In this document: positions 1 through 6,251 of the stretch, in pieces | Layout: each line of letters opens with the position of its first letter | How positions within the stretch are numbered: the first letter of the stretch is position 1 | NCBI GenBank assembly: GCA_047616325.1 | Contig: JBLHGN010000100.1 | Location: 1 to 11,760 of the forward strand | Reading direction: 5' to 3' | Source: JBLHGN01 sp047616325 | GTDB taxonomy: Bacteria; Pseudomonadota; Gammaproteobacteria; Pseudomonadales; Cellvibrionaceae | DNA: 11,760 nucleotides | Notes under the pieces: model-generated | Seen by the model: the letters and a program-made list of their open reading frames with translations, nothing else | Database searches by the model: none | Told to the model about the DNA's origin: nothing | Program-made: the position numbers and the translations under genes

Positions 1-14
1 ATCACTCTTGCGGA

Positions 15-20
15 TATAAT
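15..20 (+). promoter_or_regulatory. Candidate -10 promoter element of the zinc-uptake operon
   Basis: A perfect TATAAT hexamer sits 2 bp before the inverted repeat at 23-40. A transcript from it would start near 26-28, inside the repeat, which is the expected geometry for repression by a Fur-family protein. The matching -35 would fall before the window, so the promoter cannot be confirmed from this sequence. The rightward direction is inferred from the downstream genes. A divergent gene to the left could share the site. Confidence 0.45.
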
Positions 21-22
21 AA

Positions 23-40
23 GATATGATGTATCATATC
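23..40. promoter_or_regulatory. Putative Zur operator (inverted repeat) upstream of the zrgA-zur-znu operon
   Basis: The sequence GATATGATGTATCATATC has 8-bp perfect inverted arms around a 2-bp centre, extending to 10-bp arms at 21-42. Its core is the exact reverse complement of the repeat at 6482-6499 in front of the TonB receptor gene. The operon behind it encodes a Zur-like regulator and zinc uptake proteins, so Zur is the natural ligand and zur is probably autoregulated. The half-site differs from the enterobacterial Zur consensus, so the assignment rests on position, symmetry and recurrence. Confidence 0.8.
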
Positions 41-234
41 TTTCTTTTGTCGCGATCACAGGGCATCTAAAAGAGCTCCATGCAACTGAATTCTCTGTCT
101 TTTTCGGAGCGGCGAACGTCGGTGGTTGTTTTATGTACTGGCTTCCAATTTTATTTGCTTGCCTTGTCGACAGGTGAACGTTGATGTCGCCTTTTTATTT
201 TTGACAATGAATTTCGTCATGAATCAGGATTGAA

Positions 235-813
235 ATGCCTATGAAATGTAACACGAGGTTAATCTTTAATTTCTTGTTTCCAGCCTTGTTATTGGGGTCA
301 GCTCTAGCGAGAGCTGGCTCTCAAGACGCTCATACTCATGGGCTAGCGACCCTTACTTTGGCGCTAGAGAATGAAATGCTCGAAATACGCTTCGAGTCAC
401 CTGCAGCAAACTTAGTAGGATTTGAGCACGCGGCTAGGTCGGCCAAGGAAAAGGAAGCCGCAGCACATCTAGAAACGGTCTTAAAAGAACCCGTGCGTTT
501 GTTTGCCTTCATCGGGACACATTGTCAACTAATAAAAACAGCGGTCGATGTATCGGGGGTTGCGGTTGACGAGCACAACAAGACTAAAGAGCACGACCAT
601 CATAGTCATTCAAAAGAGCATGAAGAAAGTGACCACAGCGAAATAAGCGCTGAGTATCTTTTTAGCTGTAAAAATCTAAAACAATTAGATTCTGTGTCGG
701 TTGATCTAATGAATCAATTCGCCGGCATTGAGAAAATCGACGTGATGTGGATAACAGAAACCAAGCAAGGCGCTGTGGCGTTGACCCCCAACAACAACGT
801 CATTGCGTTATGA
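235..813 (+). CDS. zrgA: Periplasmic zinc-binding protein, DUF2796 / ZrgA family
   Basis: A 192-residue secreted protein. A signal peptide with hydrophobic core at residues 9-25 is probably cleaved after ALARA (27). The mature N-terminus carries the DUF2796 hallmark HTHG (33-36), followed by the segment SPAANLVGFEH (55-65). A histidine-rich stretch at 114-134 has seven His among acidic and Lys residues, typical of a flexible zinc-capturing loop. C97 and C145 could form a disulfide. In Vibrio, the DUF2796 protein ZrgA is zinc-regulated and works with an ABC importer; a periplasmic zinc chaperone or buffer role here is inferred from that and from the znu genes downstream. AGGA at 226-229 favours the ATG at 235, but the ATG at 241 is also possible. 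Its stop overlaps the zur start (ATGA). Confidence 0.9.
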   Translation: MPMKCNTRLIFNFLFPALLLGSALARAGSQDAHTHGLATLTLALENEMLEIRFESPAANLVGFEHAARSAKEKEAAAHLETVLKEPVRLFAFIGTHCQLIKTAVDVSGVAVDEHNKTKEHDHHSHSKEHEESDHSEISAEYLFSCKNLKQLDSVSVDLMNQFAGIEKIDVMWITETKQGAVALTPNNNVIAL

Positions 814-1277
814 ATAAGCAACAACTCAATCGTGTTATCGATCAAGCAAAACAAGTGTGTGCATTTTCTGGCGGGCGGTTGACCGAAAAACGTAGTAGCG
901 TTTTAGGGATTCTACTCACTTCCAGCACGCCATTATCAGCTTATGAAATCGCCGACACTTACAATAATGCTTGTGAAAACCACATACCGACGATGTCGGT
1001 GTACCGCATTCTGGAGTTTCTCGAAGCAGAAGATTTAGTTCGCAAACTGAGTACAACTAAGAATTACGTTGCCTGCTCCCATATTACCTGTAGTCATCCA
1101 CACAAAGTGCCGCAATTTTTAATTTGCAGTAAATGCCAAAGCGTGGAGGAAATTTCTATTTCCAAAAGCATTATTGATGAATTGAGCAAACTGGTAAGTA
1201 AAGCGGGTTACACGCTCACGCAACTGCAATTAGAGTTGCAATGCCTCTGCAATTATTGTTCGGCGAAGTTGACTTAG
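810..1277 (+). CDS. zur: Zinc uptake regulator Zur (Fur family)
   Basis: A 155-residue Fur-family repressor. It has an N-terminal winged helix, with recognition-helix region TMSVYRILEFLEAEDLV at 61-77, and a C-terminal dimerisation domain. The structural zinc site is visible as C106-x2-C109 and C147-x2-C150. H91, C94, H96, H98 and E113/E114 are candidates for the regulatory zinc site by analogy with E. coli Zur. The Zur rather than Fur assignment comes from the final CxxC pattern and from the zinc genes around it. The start at 810 lies in an ATGA overlap with the zrgA stop; the longer frame from 747 would overlap zrgA by 67 nt and adds an unrelated basic extension. No clear ribosome binding site is seen, so translation is probably coupled. 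It likely binds the inverted repeats at 23-40 and 6482-6499. Confidence 0.93.
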   Translation: MNKQQLNRVIDQAKQVCAFSGGRLTEKRSSVLGILLTSSTPLSAYEIADTYNNACENHIPTMSVYRILEFLEAEDLVRKLSTTKNYVACSHITCSHPHKVPQFLICSKCQSVEEISISKSIIDELSKLVSKAGYTLTQLQLELQCLCNYCSAKLT

Positions 1278-1279
1278 CA

Positions 1280-1717
1280 ATGTTAAATACTTTTTACCAA
1301 GCACTTGAATCCATCACCGTCAACGAATCTTTTTCGTTAGACGAGTGTATCGAACAATTAACCTTTAACGGTCAAGGTTTAATCCCAGTGGTAACACAGT
1401 GCTACCAAAGCAAAGAGGTATTGATGCAAGCTTGGATGAACCGAACAGCGATAGAAAAAACCTTGGCAACCGGATGTATGACGTATTGGTCGCGCAGCCG
1501 TGATAATTTTTGGGTGAAAGGAGAAACCAGCGGTCATATTCAAGAGTTGATGGCGATGCGTTTTGATTGTGATGGCGACACCATACTATGCATGGTAAAG
1601 CAAACAGGGCCTGCTTGTCATAATGGCCGCCCGAATTGTTTTTACCTGCAAGCCAGTGCTGATACTGAGTCCGTGCAGTTGCACACATCAGGTAAAAATA
1701 GGAGTAATCCAAAATGA
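1280..1717 (+). CDS. hisI: Phosphoribosyl-AMP cyclohydrolase paralogue (HisI2)
   Basis: A 145-residue stand-alone HisI with no HisE domain. It would catalyse ring opening of phosphoribosyl-AMP in histidine synthesis, in the cytoplasm. Signature segments are present: YWSRSR (69-74), WVKGETSGH (78-86), the magnesium-site motif DCDGD (96-100) and GPACHNG...NCF (110-121). The three cysteines that bind zinc in characterised HisI enzymes correspond to C97, C113 and C120 and are all retained. The gene is not in a histidine operon but between zur and the zinc importer. Paralogues of zinc enzymes, including HisI, are a known component of Zur regulons and are thought to secure the step under zinc starvation. 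I chose ATG 1280, 2 nt after the zur stop; the ATG at 1241 would overlap zur by 37 nt and adds residues not typical of the family. Confidence 0.92.
   Translation: MLNTFYQALESITVNESFSLDECIEQLTFNGQGLIPVVTQCYQSKEVLMQAWMNRTAIEKTLATGCMTYWSRSRDNFWVKGETSGHIQELMAMRFDCDGDTILCMVKQTGPACHNGRPNCFYLQASADTESVQLHTSGKNRSNPK
1700..1704 (+). promoter_or_regulatory. Ribosome binding site of the 42-codon small ORF
   Basis: AGGAG, 9 nt before the ATG at 1714. It is one of the better Shine-Dalgarno matches in the operon. No zur-to-znuC gene other than the small ORF at 1714 lies at a usable distance from it, so it supports that ORF being translated. Confidence 0.6.
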
Positions 1718-1842
1718 ATCGCTTTAGGATGAAGCAAACGAAACCCCTTTTATATTGGAGTGTCTACACCCGTATTGGCTTAGCGTTAGCTTTGAGCTTG
1801 GCGATGTGGGTATTAGTGATCGGAGTCACCCATTCGTCATGA
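1714..1842 (+). CDS. Small single-span membrane protein (42 aa) between hisI2 and znuC
   Basis: A 42-codon frame. Its ATG overlaps the hisI stop (ATGA, 1714-1717) and its stop overlaps the znuC start (ATGA, 1839-1842). It has AGGAG 9 nt upstream. The protein has a basic N-terminus (R3, R5, K7, K10), then YWSVYTR (14-20), then one hydrophobic helix (about 21-38, rich in Leu, Ala and Val) and a short polar tail. By the positive-inside rule the N-terminus is cytoplasmic. I do not recognise a family. Its place directly ahead of the importer ATPase suggests a small accessory or regulatory subunit of the ZnuBC transporter, or a coupling peptide for znuC translation. Function is inferred only. It is short enough to be missed by automatic calling. 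Confidence 0.72.
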   Translation: MNRFRMKQTKPLLYWSVYTRIGLALALSLAMWVLVIGVTHSS

Positions 1843-2570
1843 CAATCCGCCTTCATAATCTCACACTTGCCTATGAGCGGCATCCAGCCGTGCATCATCT
1901 AACAGCAACTATAGAACAAGGGGAGTGGCTTGCCATTGTTGGCCCCAACGGTGCAGGGAAATCAACCTTGCTGAATGCAATGGCTGGACTTACTGCAATC
2001 CATGGAGGAAGCATCGAAGGTCTATGCCAACAATCCGTCGCCTATTTGCCGCAGCAAACACAGCTAGATAGTAGCTTTCCTATCAACGTTTTTGATCTGG
2101 TGACGATGGGGTTATGGGGCAAACTAGGCTATTCGAAAGCGCTAAAAAGTCCGCAATATAAGCAATCCGAAGAGGCTATTGCGGCGGTAGGCTTACAAGG
2201 TTTTGAACGCCGCATGATTAATACGCTTTCCGGCGGGCAATTACAGCGCAGCCTTTTCGCACGTGTTCTCCTGCAAGATCAGTCAGTGATCTTATTGGAT
2301 GAGCCCTTCAATGCCATTGATACAAAAACACTCACAGACCTTACTCAGCTTATCAAGCGGTGGCATCAAGGCAAGCGAACGGTGATCATGGTTACCCACG
2401 ACCTTGATTATGTTCAAAAGCACTGCCCCAAAACTTTATTGCTATCACGCGAATGTATTGGGTATGGTTCAACGAATGACATCCTTTGTGAGGAGAACCT
2501 AAAAAGAGCAACACAGCTATCCGAAGCCTTTGATGACCACGCACACTGGTGTCAGCAGGGTGCCGCTTAA
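1839..2570 (+). CDS. znuC: Zinc ABC transporter, ATP-binding protein ZnuC
   Basis: A 243-residue ABC ATPase that would power zinc import at the inner membrane with ZnuB. All motifs are intact: Walker A GPNGAGKST (35-43), Q-loop YLPQQ (69-73), signature LSGGQ (130-134), Walker B VILLDEP (150-156) and the switch histidine in VTHD (185-188). It belongs to the zinc/manganese/iron chelate ABC family; zinc is inferred from zur, zrgA and znuA in the operon. The start is ATG 1839 in the ATGA overlap with the small membrane protein, giving the family-typical N-terminus MTIRLHNLTLAY. The upstream TTG at 1755 would add 28 residues that are only the small ORF in another frame. GGAG at 1822-1825 is rather distant, which fits coupled translation. 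Confidence 0.94.
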   Translation: MTIRLHNLTLAYERHPAVHHLTATIEQGEWLAIVGPNGAGKSTLLNAMAGLTAIHGGSIEGLCQQSVAYLPQQTQLDSSFPINVFDLVTMGLWGKLGYSKALKSPQYKQSEEAIAAVGLQGFERRMINTLSGGQLQRSLFARVLLQDQSVILLDEPFNAIDTKTLTDLTQLIKRWHQGKRTVIMVTHDLDYVQKHCPKTLLLSRECIGYGSTNDILCEENLKRATQLSEAFDDHAHWCQQGAA

Positions 2571-3436
2571 TGGATAAGCTCTTTTTCAGCCCGTTCAGCG
2601 AATACATTTTTATGCAGCGTGCCTTAATCGGCAGTATTGCCGTATGTTTGGGCGCTGTGCCGGTGGGTATATTTATGACCTTGCGGCGAATGAGTTTGAC
2701 GGGCGATGCGATGGCTCACGCGATACTACCTGGTGCGGCCATTGCCTACTTACTATCCGGGTTATCACTAATTGGACTTACCTTAGGTGGCCTGGTTGCA
2801 GGGCTTGTTGTTGCTGCATTAGCGGGTTGGGTCGCGCGCAACACCCATCTTAAAGAGGACACTAGTTTAGCGGCCTTTTATTTAATTTCGCTCGCACTGG
2901 GTGTGCTTGTCATTTCGCTCAAGCGAAGCAATGTGGATCTATTTCATGTGCTCTTTGGCAATATTTTAGCGCTTGATAACGCCGCTCTGTGGTTGTTATC
3001 CAGCATAGGCACGATCAGTTTGTTGTTAATGGCATTAGTTTATCGCCCGCTGGTCATCGAGTGTGTCGATCCTTCTTTTTTACTTCGGTCCGGTAAAGCA
3101 AGCTCAATCGCGCATTTTGGCTTTCTGTTTTTGATGGTGATTAATTTAGTCGCTGGTTTTCACGCGCTGGGTACGTTGATGGCTATCGGTATCATGATCT
3201 TGCCTGCTGCTGCAGCCCGCTTTTGGATAAAAACGTTAGATGGGATATTGATGATTGCCATGATCATAGGTTTTTCGGGGTGTTATATCGGTCTATTGCT
3301 TTCCTTCTACTTTGATTTGCCTGCAGGCCCAGCGATTATACTTTCATTGGGAGCCATTTATATAACCTCTTTGTTTATAGGTTTGAACGGTGGATTACTT
3401 AAAAAATACTATCCACGACGTCACCTCACAGGCTAA
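2570..3436 (+). CDS. znuB: Zinc ABC transporter, permease protein ZnuB
   Basis: A 288-residue polytopic inner-membrane protein of the ABC-3 metal permease family, with roughly eight hydrophobic segments from about residue 18 to 280. The conserved segment SLTGDAMAHAILPG (42-55) is the family hallmark near the first loop. It forms the translocation channel for metal delivered by ZnuA. The ATG at 2570 shares its first base with the znuC stop codon (TAATG), a classic coupled start. A frame opening at 2549 would run 22 nt into znuC and adds nothing family-like. Zinc specificity is inferred from the operon, since manganese permeases look the same at this level. Confidence 0.94.
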   Translation: MDKLFFSPFSEYIFMQRALIGSIAVCLGAVPVGIFMTLRRMSLTGDAMAHAILPGAAIAYLLSGLSLIGLTLGGLVAGLVVAALAGWVARNTHLKEDTSLAAFYLISLALGVLVISLKRSNVDLFHVLFGNILALDNAALWLLSSIGTISLLLMALVYRPLVIECVDPSFLLRSGKASSIAHFGFLFLMVINLVAGFHALGTLMAIGIMILPAAAARFWIKTLDGILMIAMIIGFSGCYIGLLLSFYFDLPAGPAIILSLGAIYITSLFIGLNGGLLKKYYPRRHLTG

Positions 3437-3440
3437 CACC

Positions 3441-4328
3441 ATGTATCGCATGCCGAATATTGTAAAATCGTTTTTTCTTTGTCTGTTATTTTTGACGAAT
3501 ACTGCCAGTGCGAACAACACTAAAATTCGAGTTGTTACCAGCTTTTCCATTCTGGAAGATCTCGTGAAAGAATTGGGTGGTAAACATGTCAGTGTAGTGA
3601 ATTTGGTTGGCCGAAATAGCGACGCACACACATATCAGCCTAAACCCTCTGATGCGGTTGCCATTGCTAAAGCAGATTTAGTTGTCTTCAATGGATTGGA
3701 GTTTGAAGGTTGGATATCACGTTTAATACACAATAGTGGTTTTAAAAACAAACAACTTATCGCAAGTGAAGGAGTGAAAGCGATGACTTACAGTGGAGAA
3801 ATCGATCCACATGCCTGGCAGAGTTTTCACAATATTCGTGTTTACATTCGAAATATCACCGATACCTTCAGAACGCTACGACCAGCGCTTGCCTCTGTAT
3901 TTACGCAGCGTCAAGCGGCCTATTTACTTCGCCTGGGCGCACTAGAAAAGCATCTCATAGAACGGCTCACAAAAATTCCAAGGGAAAAACGTATTGTCGT
4001 AACCAGTCATGATGCTTTTGGCTATTTGGGTCGTGAATATGATATTCAGTTTCTCGCCCCTGTCGGGCTGAATATTGAGGTCGAAGCCTCAGCAAAAGAT
4101 GTCGCGGCCGTGATCAATCAGATACGTGAACAGCGTGTGGCCGCAATCTTTATTGAAAACATCACAAACCCACGGTTGCTGCAGCGTATTGCTGTTGAGA
4201 CGAACGTTGCTATCGGGGGCACCTTATATTCGGATGCATTAAGCGAAGAGAACGGCTCGGCTAGCACCTATTTACATATGATGAAACACAACATCGAATC
4301 ACTCATTGCTGCATTTGGTCGAACTTAA
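3441..4328 (+). CDS. znuA: Zinc ABC transporter, periplasmic substrate-binding protein (ZnuA/AztC-like)
   Basis: A 295-residue cluster A-I metal-binding protein. A signal peptide is probably cleaved after TASA (21-24). Likely metal ligands can be read from family motifs: H63 in DAHTYQP, H124 in DPHAW, H190 in SHDAFGY and D265 in YSDALS. The three-His-plus-Asp pattern resembles AztC-type zinc-binding proteins. The long His-rich loop of enterobacterial ZnuA is absent, and the His-rich function may be supplied by the ZrgA-like protein of the same operon. The start is ATG 3441, 4 nt after the znuB stop, because it puts the basic and hydrophobic signal-peptide segments at the N-terminus; the frame opening at 3390 lies inside znuB, and ATG 3450 is a weaker alternative. 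Zinc rather than manganese is inferred from context. Confidence 0.93.
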   Translation: MYRMPNIVKSFFLCLLFLTNTASANNTKIRVVTSFSILEDLVKELGGKHVSVVNLVGRNSDAHTYQPKPSDAVAIAKADLVVFNGLEFEGWISRLIHNSGFKNKQLIASEGVKAMTYSGEIDPHAWQSFHNIRVYIRNITDTFRTLRPALASVFTQRQAAYLLRLGALEKHLIERLTKIPREKRIVVTSHDAFGYLGREYDIQFLAPVGLNIEVEASAKDVAAVINQIREQRVAAIFIENITNPRLLQRIAVETNVAIGGTLYSDALSEENGSASTYLHMMKHNIESLIAAFGRT

Positions 4329-4376
4329 AATCATCTGCCTAACAACGCTATAAATTACTTTCTGGAGAATCGCTAA

Positions 4377-5723
4377 ATGTCTAATAAAATTCCTGTTACG
4401 GTACTTACGGGTTTCCTTGGTAGTGGCAAAACCACACTTCTCAATCGTATTTTGTCAGAAGAACACGGTCTTCGCATCGCCGTCATCGAGAACGAATTTG
4501 GAGAAATAGGGATTGATCAGGATTTGGTGATCAATGCCGATGAAGAAGTCTTTGAAATGAATAACGGTTGTATTTGCTGTACGGTACGTGGCGATTTAAT
4601 TCGCATTTTGGGCGAGTTGGCTGACCGCAAAGATAAATTTGATCGAGTCATTCTAGAAACTACGGGTATGGCCGATCCTGGTCCTGTTGCACAAACGTTT
4701 TTTGTAGATCAAGGCATCAGCGAACAGTATGAGCTTGATGGCATTATCACACTTGTCGATACGAAACATGTTACCACCCACTTAAATGACAATACGGATG
4801 AAGTCATGGCCCAGGTGGCTTTCGCCGATCGCATCATACTGAATAAAGCGGACTTGATAAGCGAAGAAGAGATGGCCAGTCTGAAAAGACGTTTACAAGA
4901 AGTTAATCAAATGGCTGGATTCTACTCAGCCACTATGGCTAATGCCCCAATAGCCGAATTGCTGGATATCGGTGGTTTTAATCTTCAGCGTGCCGTAGAA
5001 ATGAAACCAAGTTTTCTGGAACCCGAGTACCCATTCGAGTGGGGAGGCATATGGCAGTTACCTGCAGGCCGTTATCTTTTTCAGATGCAAAGCGGCCCCG
5101 ACCCGGACATGTCCTTTCTAATGGCTGACGTGAACGAAGTCTCTGAAGATGCCGTGTTGACCTTAGCTGAATCGGTATTTACAGAATTTTCGAAAACAGC
5201 CACACCGCTATCTGATAGGCAATCAATTGATGAACTCGGAAAATGTTTCCAGCTACAACTTGAAGGTCAAGAGAGCTATGAATTTCCTTTCGTCGTGGAG
5301 AACGCTAAAGCATTAGCCGTTTTTTCCCAGCACACACCAGAAGAGTTTGAGTTAAAACTCTATGATCAAGACGATACTGAATACACGCCCGTCGCTGAGC
5401 ATTTTTTTAATGCAGGGCATGAGCACGACGATGCCGTATCGTCGGTTGCGATTGAACTACCAGGACTGTTCAATATGTCAAAAATCAATGCCTGGATTGA
5501 TATGTTCTTACAAGTCAAAGGCGAAGACATTTATCGCATGAAAGGAATAGTTGGTGTAGAGGGTGAAGATTTACAAATCGTCTTTCAGGGCGTTCATATG
5601 ATTTTTGGCAGTCAGGCTGGCAAACCTTGGGGTGATCAAGATCCGGTTAATCGCATGGTATTTATAGGCAAAGATCTGGACGAAGACTATATTACTCGTT
5701 CTTTAAAAAGTTGCTTGAACTAA
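4377..5723 (+). CDS. COG0523 (CobW/ZigA-type) GTPase, putative zinc metallochaperone, with inserted domain
   Basis: A 448-residue P-loop GTPase of the COG0523 family. It has Walker A GFLGSGKTT (12-20), ENEFGE (38-43), the metal-binding motif GCICC (64-68), a switch region around ETTGMADP (94-101) and the guanine-specificity motif NKAD (156-159). The CobW C-terminal domain is at about 361-448. Between the two lies an extra segment of about 125 residues (217-341) that begins EYPFEWGGIWQL. It is followed by a short His/Asp cluster (EHFFNAGHEHDD, 341-352), which stands where family members often carry a His-rich linker. Typical members are about 320-400 residues, so this one is long. Members linked to Zur are thought to deliver zinc to client enzymes during starvation. 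GGAG at 4364-4367 lies 9 nt before the ATG. The gene follows znuA after 48 nt with no operator seen, so read-through is likely. Confidence 0.92.
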   Translation: MSNKIPVTVLTGFLGSGKTTLLNRILSEEHGLRIAVIENEFGEIGIDQDLVINADEEVFEMNNGCICCTVRGDLIRILGELADRKDKFDRVILETTGMADPGPVAQTFFVDQGISEQYELDGIITLVDTKHVTTHLNDNTDEVMAQVAFADRIILNKADLISEEEMASLKRRLQEVNQMAGFYSATMANAPIAELLDIGGFNLQRAVEMKPSFLEPEYPFEWGGIWQLPAGRYLFQMQSGPDPDMSFLMADVNEVSEDAVLTLAESVFTEFSKTATPLSDRQSIDELGKCFQLQLEGQESYEFPFVVENAKALAVFSQHTPEEFELKLYDQDDTEYTPVAEHFFNAGHEHDDAVSSVAIELPGLFNMSKINAWIDMFLQVKGEDIYRMKGIVGVEGEDLQIVFQGVHMIFGSQAGKPWGDQDPVNRMVFIGKDLDEDYITRSLKSCLN

Positions 5724-5773
5724 AAATCATGGCTTGGGGTGATTTTAATTGATAATAGAGGTGTCTTAACGGT

Positions 5774-6214
5774 ATGAAAAATATTAACGGTGTTTTCCGT
5801 AATCTTGAAAAAAATCTTAAACAAGCTAATTGGTTTGAGGACGGCTGGGAAATATACAATCGTGGAGCTTATTTGCAGTTGTATAAAGAGAGTTGGCACA
5901 ATCAAAATCAGGGCGGCATTCATTTTGAAACCTATATTGAGGCGCCGCAGATCAAACAAAAAGCCTTTCCAGTGTGCATGCATGCCGAAGACGACTGTCC
6001 CTCGCAATCGGAGTTTATTCAAAGATTCTTGGCACTAGAGGGAGACCGGATTAAAACCTGGAAAGGTTATCAGATTGTCGGATCGGGGTACCATATTTGT
6101 CAACGTTCACTGCCGCTTAATTTCAAGAACCTAGAACAACGCCTGTTTGAAGAATTGAACCAGCTTCGGCAGCTAGAAACTGGGATCGAACAGGTGTTGC
6201 AAGAGAGTAGATAG
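5774..6214 (+). CDS. Uncharacterised protein (146 aa)
   Basis: I do not recognise the family. It is a soluble-looking protein with no signal peptide or membrane segment. The N-terminal half is rich in aromatic residues (NWFEDGWEIYNRGAYLQLY, 19-37). A mid region has VCMHAEDDC (67-75), with one His and two Cys close together. The C-terminal part (about 118-146) is charged, Leu/Glu/Gln-rich and probably helical or coiled coil. AGAGGTG at 5757-5763 precedes the ATG at 10-11 nt. It lies 50 nt after the COG0523 gene and 37 nt before the DUF1289 gene, so it is probably co-transcribed with them. A client or partner of the COG0523 GTPase is a guess from position only. An overlapping 82-codon frame in another phase is judged to be spurious. 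Confidence 0.8.
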   Translation: MKNINGVFRNLEKNLKQANWFEDGWEIYNRGAYLQLYKESWHNQNQGGIHFETYIEAPQIKQKAFPVCMHAEDDCPSQSEFIQRFLALEGDRIKTWKGYQIVGSGYHICQRSLPLNFKNLEQRLFEELNQLRQLETGIEQVLQESR

Positions 6215-6238
6215 TCTCTCGTAAAAGAAAAAACTGTA

Positions 6239-6244
6239 TGGAGG
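6239..6244 (+). promoter_or_regulatory. Strong ribosome binding site that fixes a TTG start
   Basis: TGGAGG, 7 nt before the TTG at 6252. The nearby ATG at 6238 runs into a stop after five codons, and the ATG at 6257 is followed at once by TAA. The Shine-Dalgarno match therefore decides the TTG as the start of the DUF1289 gene. Confidence 0.7.
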
Positions 6245-6251
6245 ATTCAAA

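Noticed and set aside
1365..1712. Reverse-strand 115-codon frame opposite hisI
   Set aside because: It is antisense to a gene with clear HisI motifs, has no recognisable domain or ribosome binding site, and no other gene lies on that strand.
1755..1838. Upstream extension of znuC from TTG 1755
   Set aside because: The extension is the small membrane ORF read in another frame and does not look like an ABC ATPase N-terminus. ATG 1839 fits both the family and the ATGA overlap.
4329..4376. Possible separate promoter or Zur site before the COG0523 gene
   Set aside because: No GATATGAT-type half-site and no -35/-10 pair with acceptable spacing was found, so read-through from znuA is the simpler view.
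5723..5746. Hairpin AAAATCA...TGATTTT after the COG0523 gene
   Set aside because: Only seven AT-rich pairs with a 10-nt loop, starting within the stop codon, so too weak for a terminator call. The next gene is close and in the same direction.
5790..6038. 82-codon forward frame overlapping the 146-aa gene
   Set aside because: The 146-aa frame is longer, begins with a better-placed ribosome binding site and has more protein-like composition. The shorter frame is Arg/Lys/Ile-rich shadow sequence.
6203..6220. GAGAG...CTCTC inverted repeat at the end of the 146-aa gene
   Set aside because: Five base pairs and no T-tract. It is likely chance and would separate genes that look co-transcribed.
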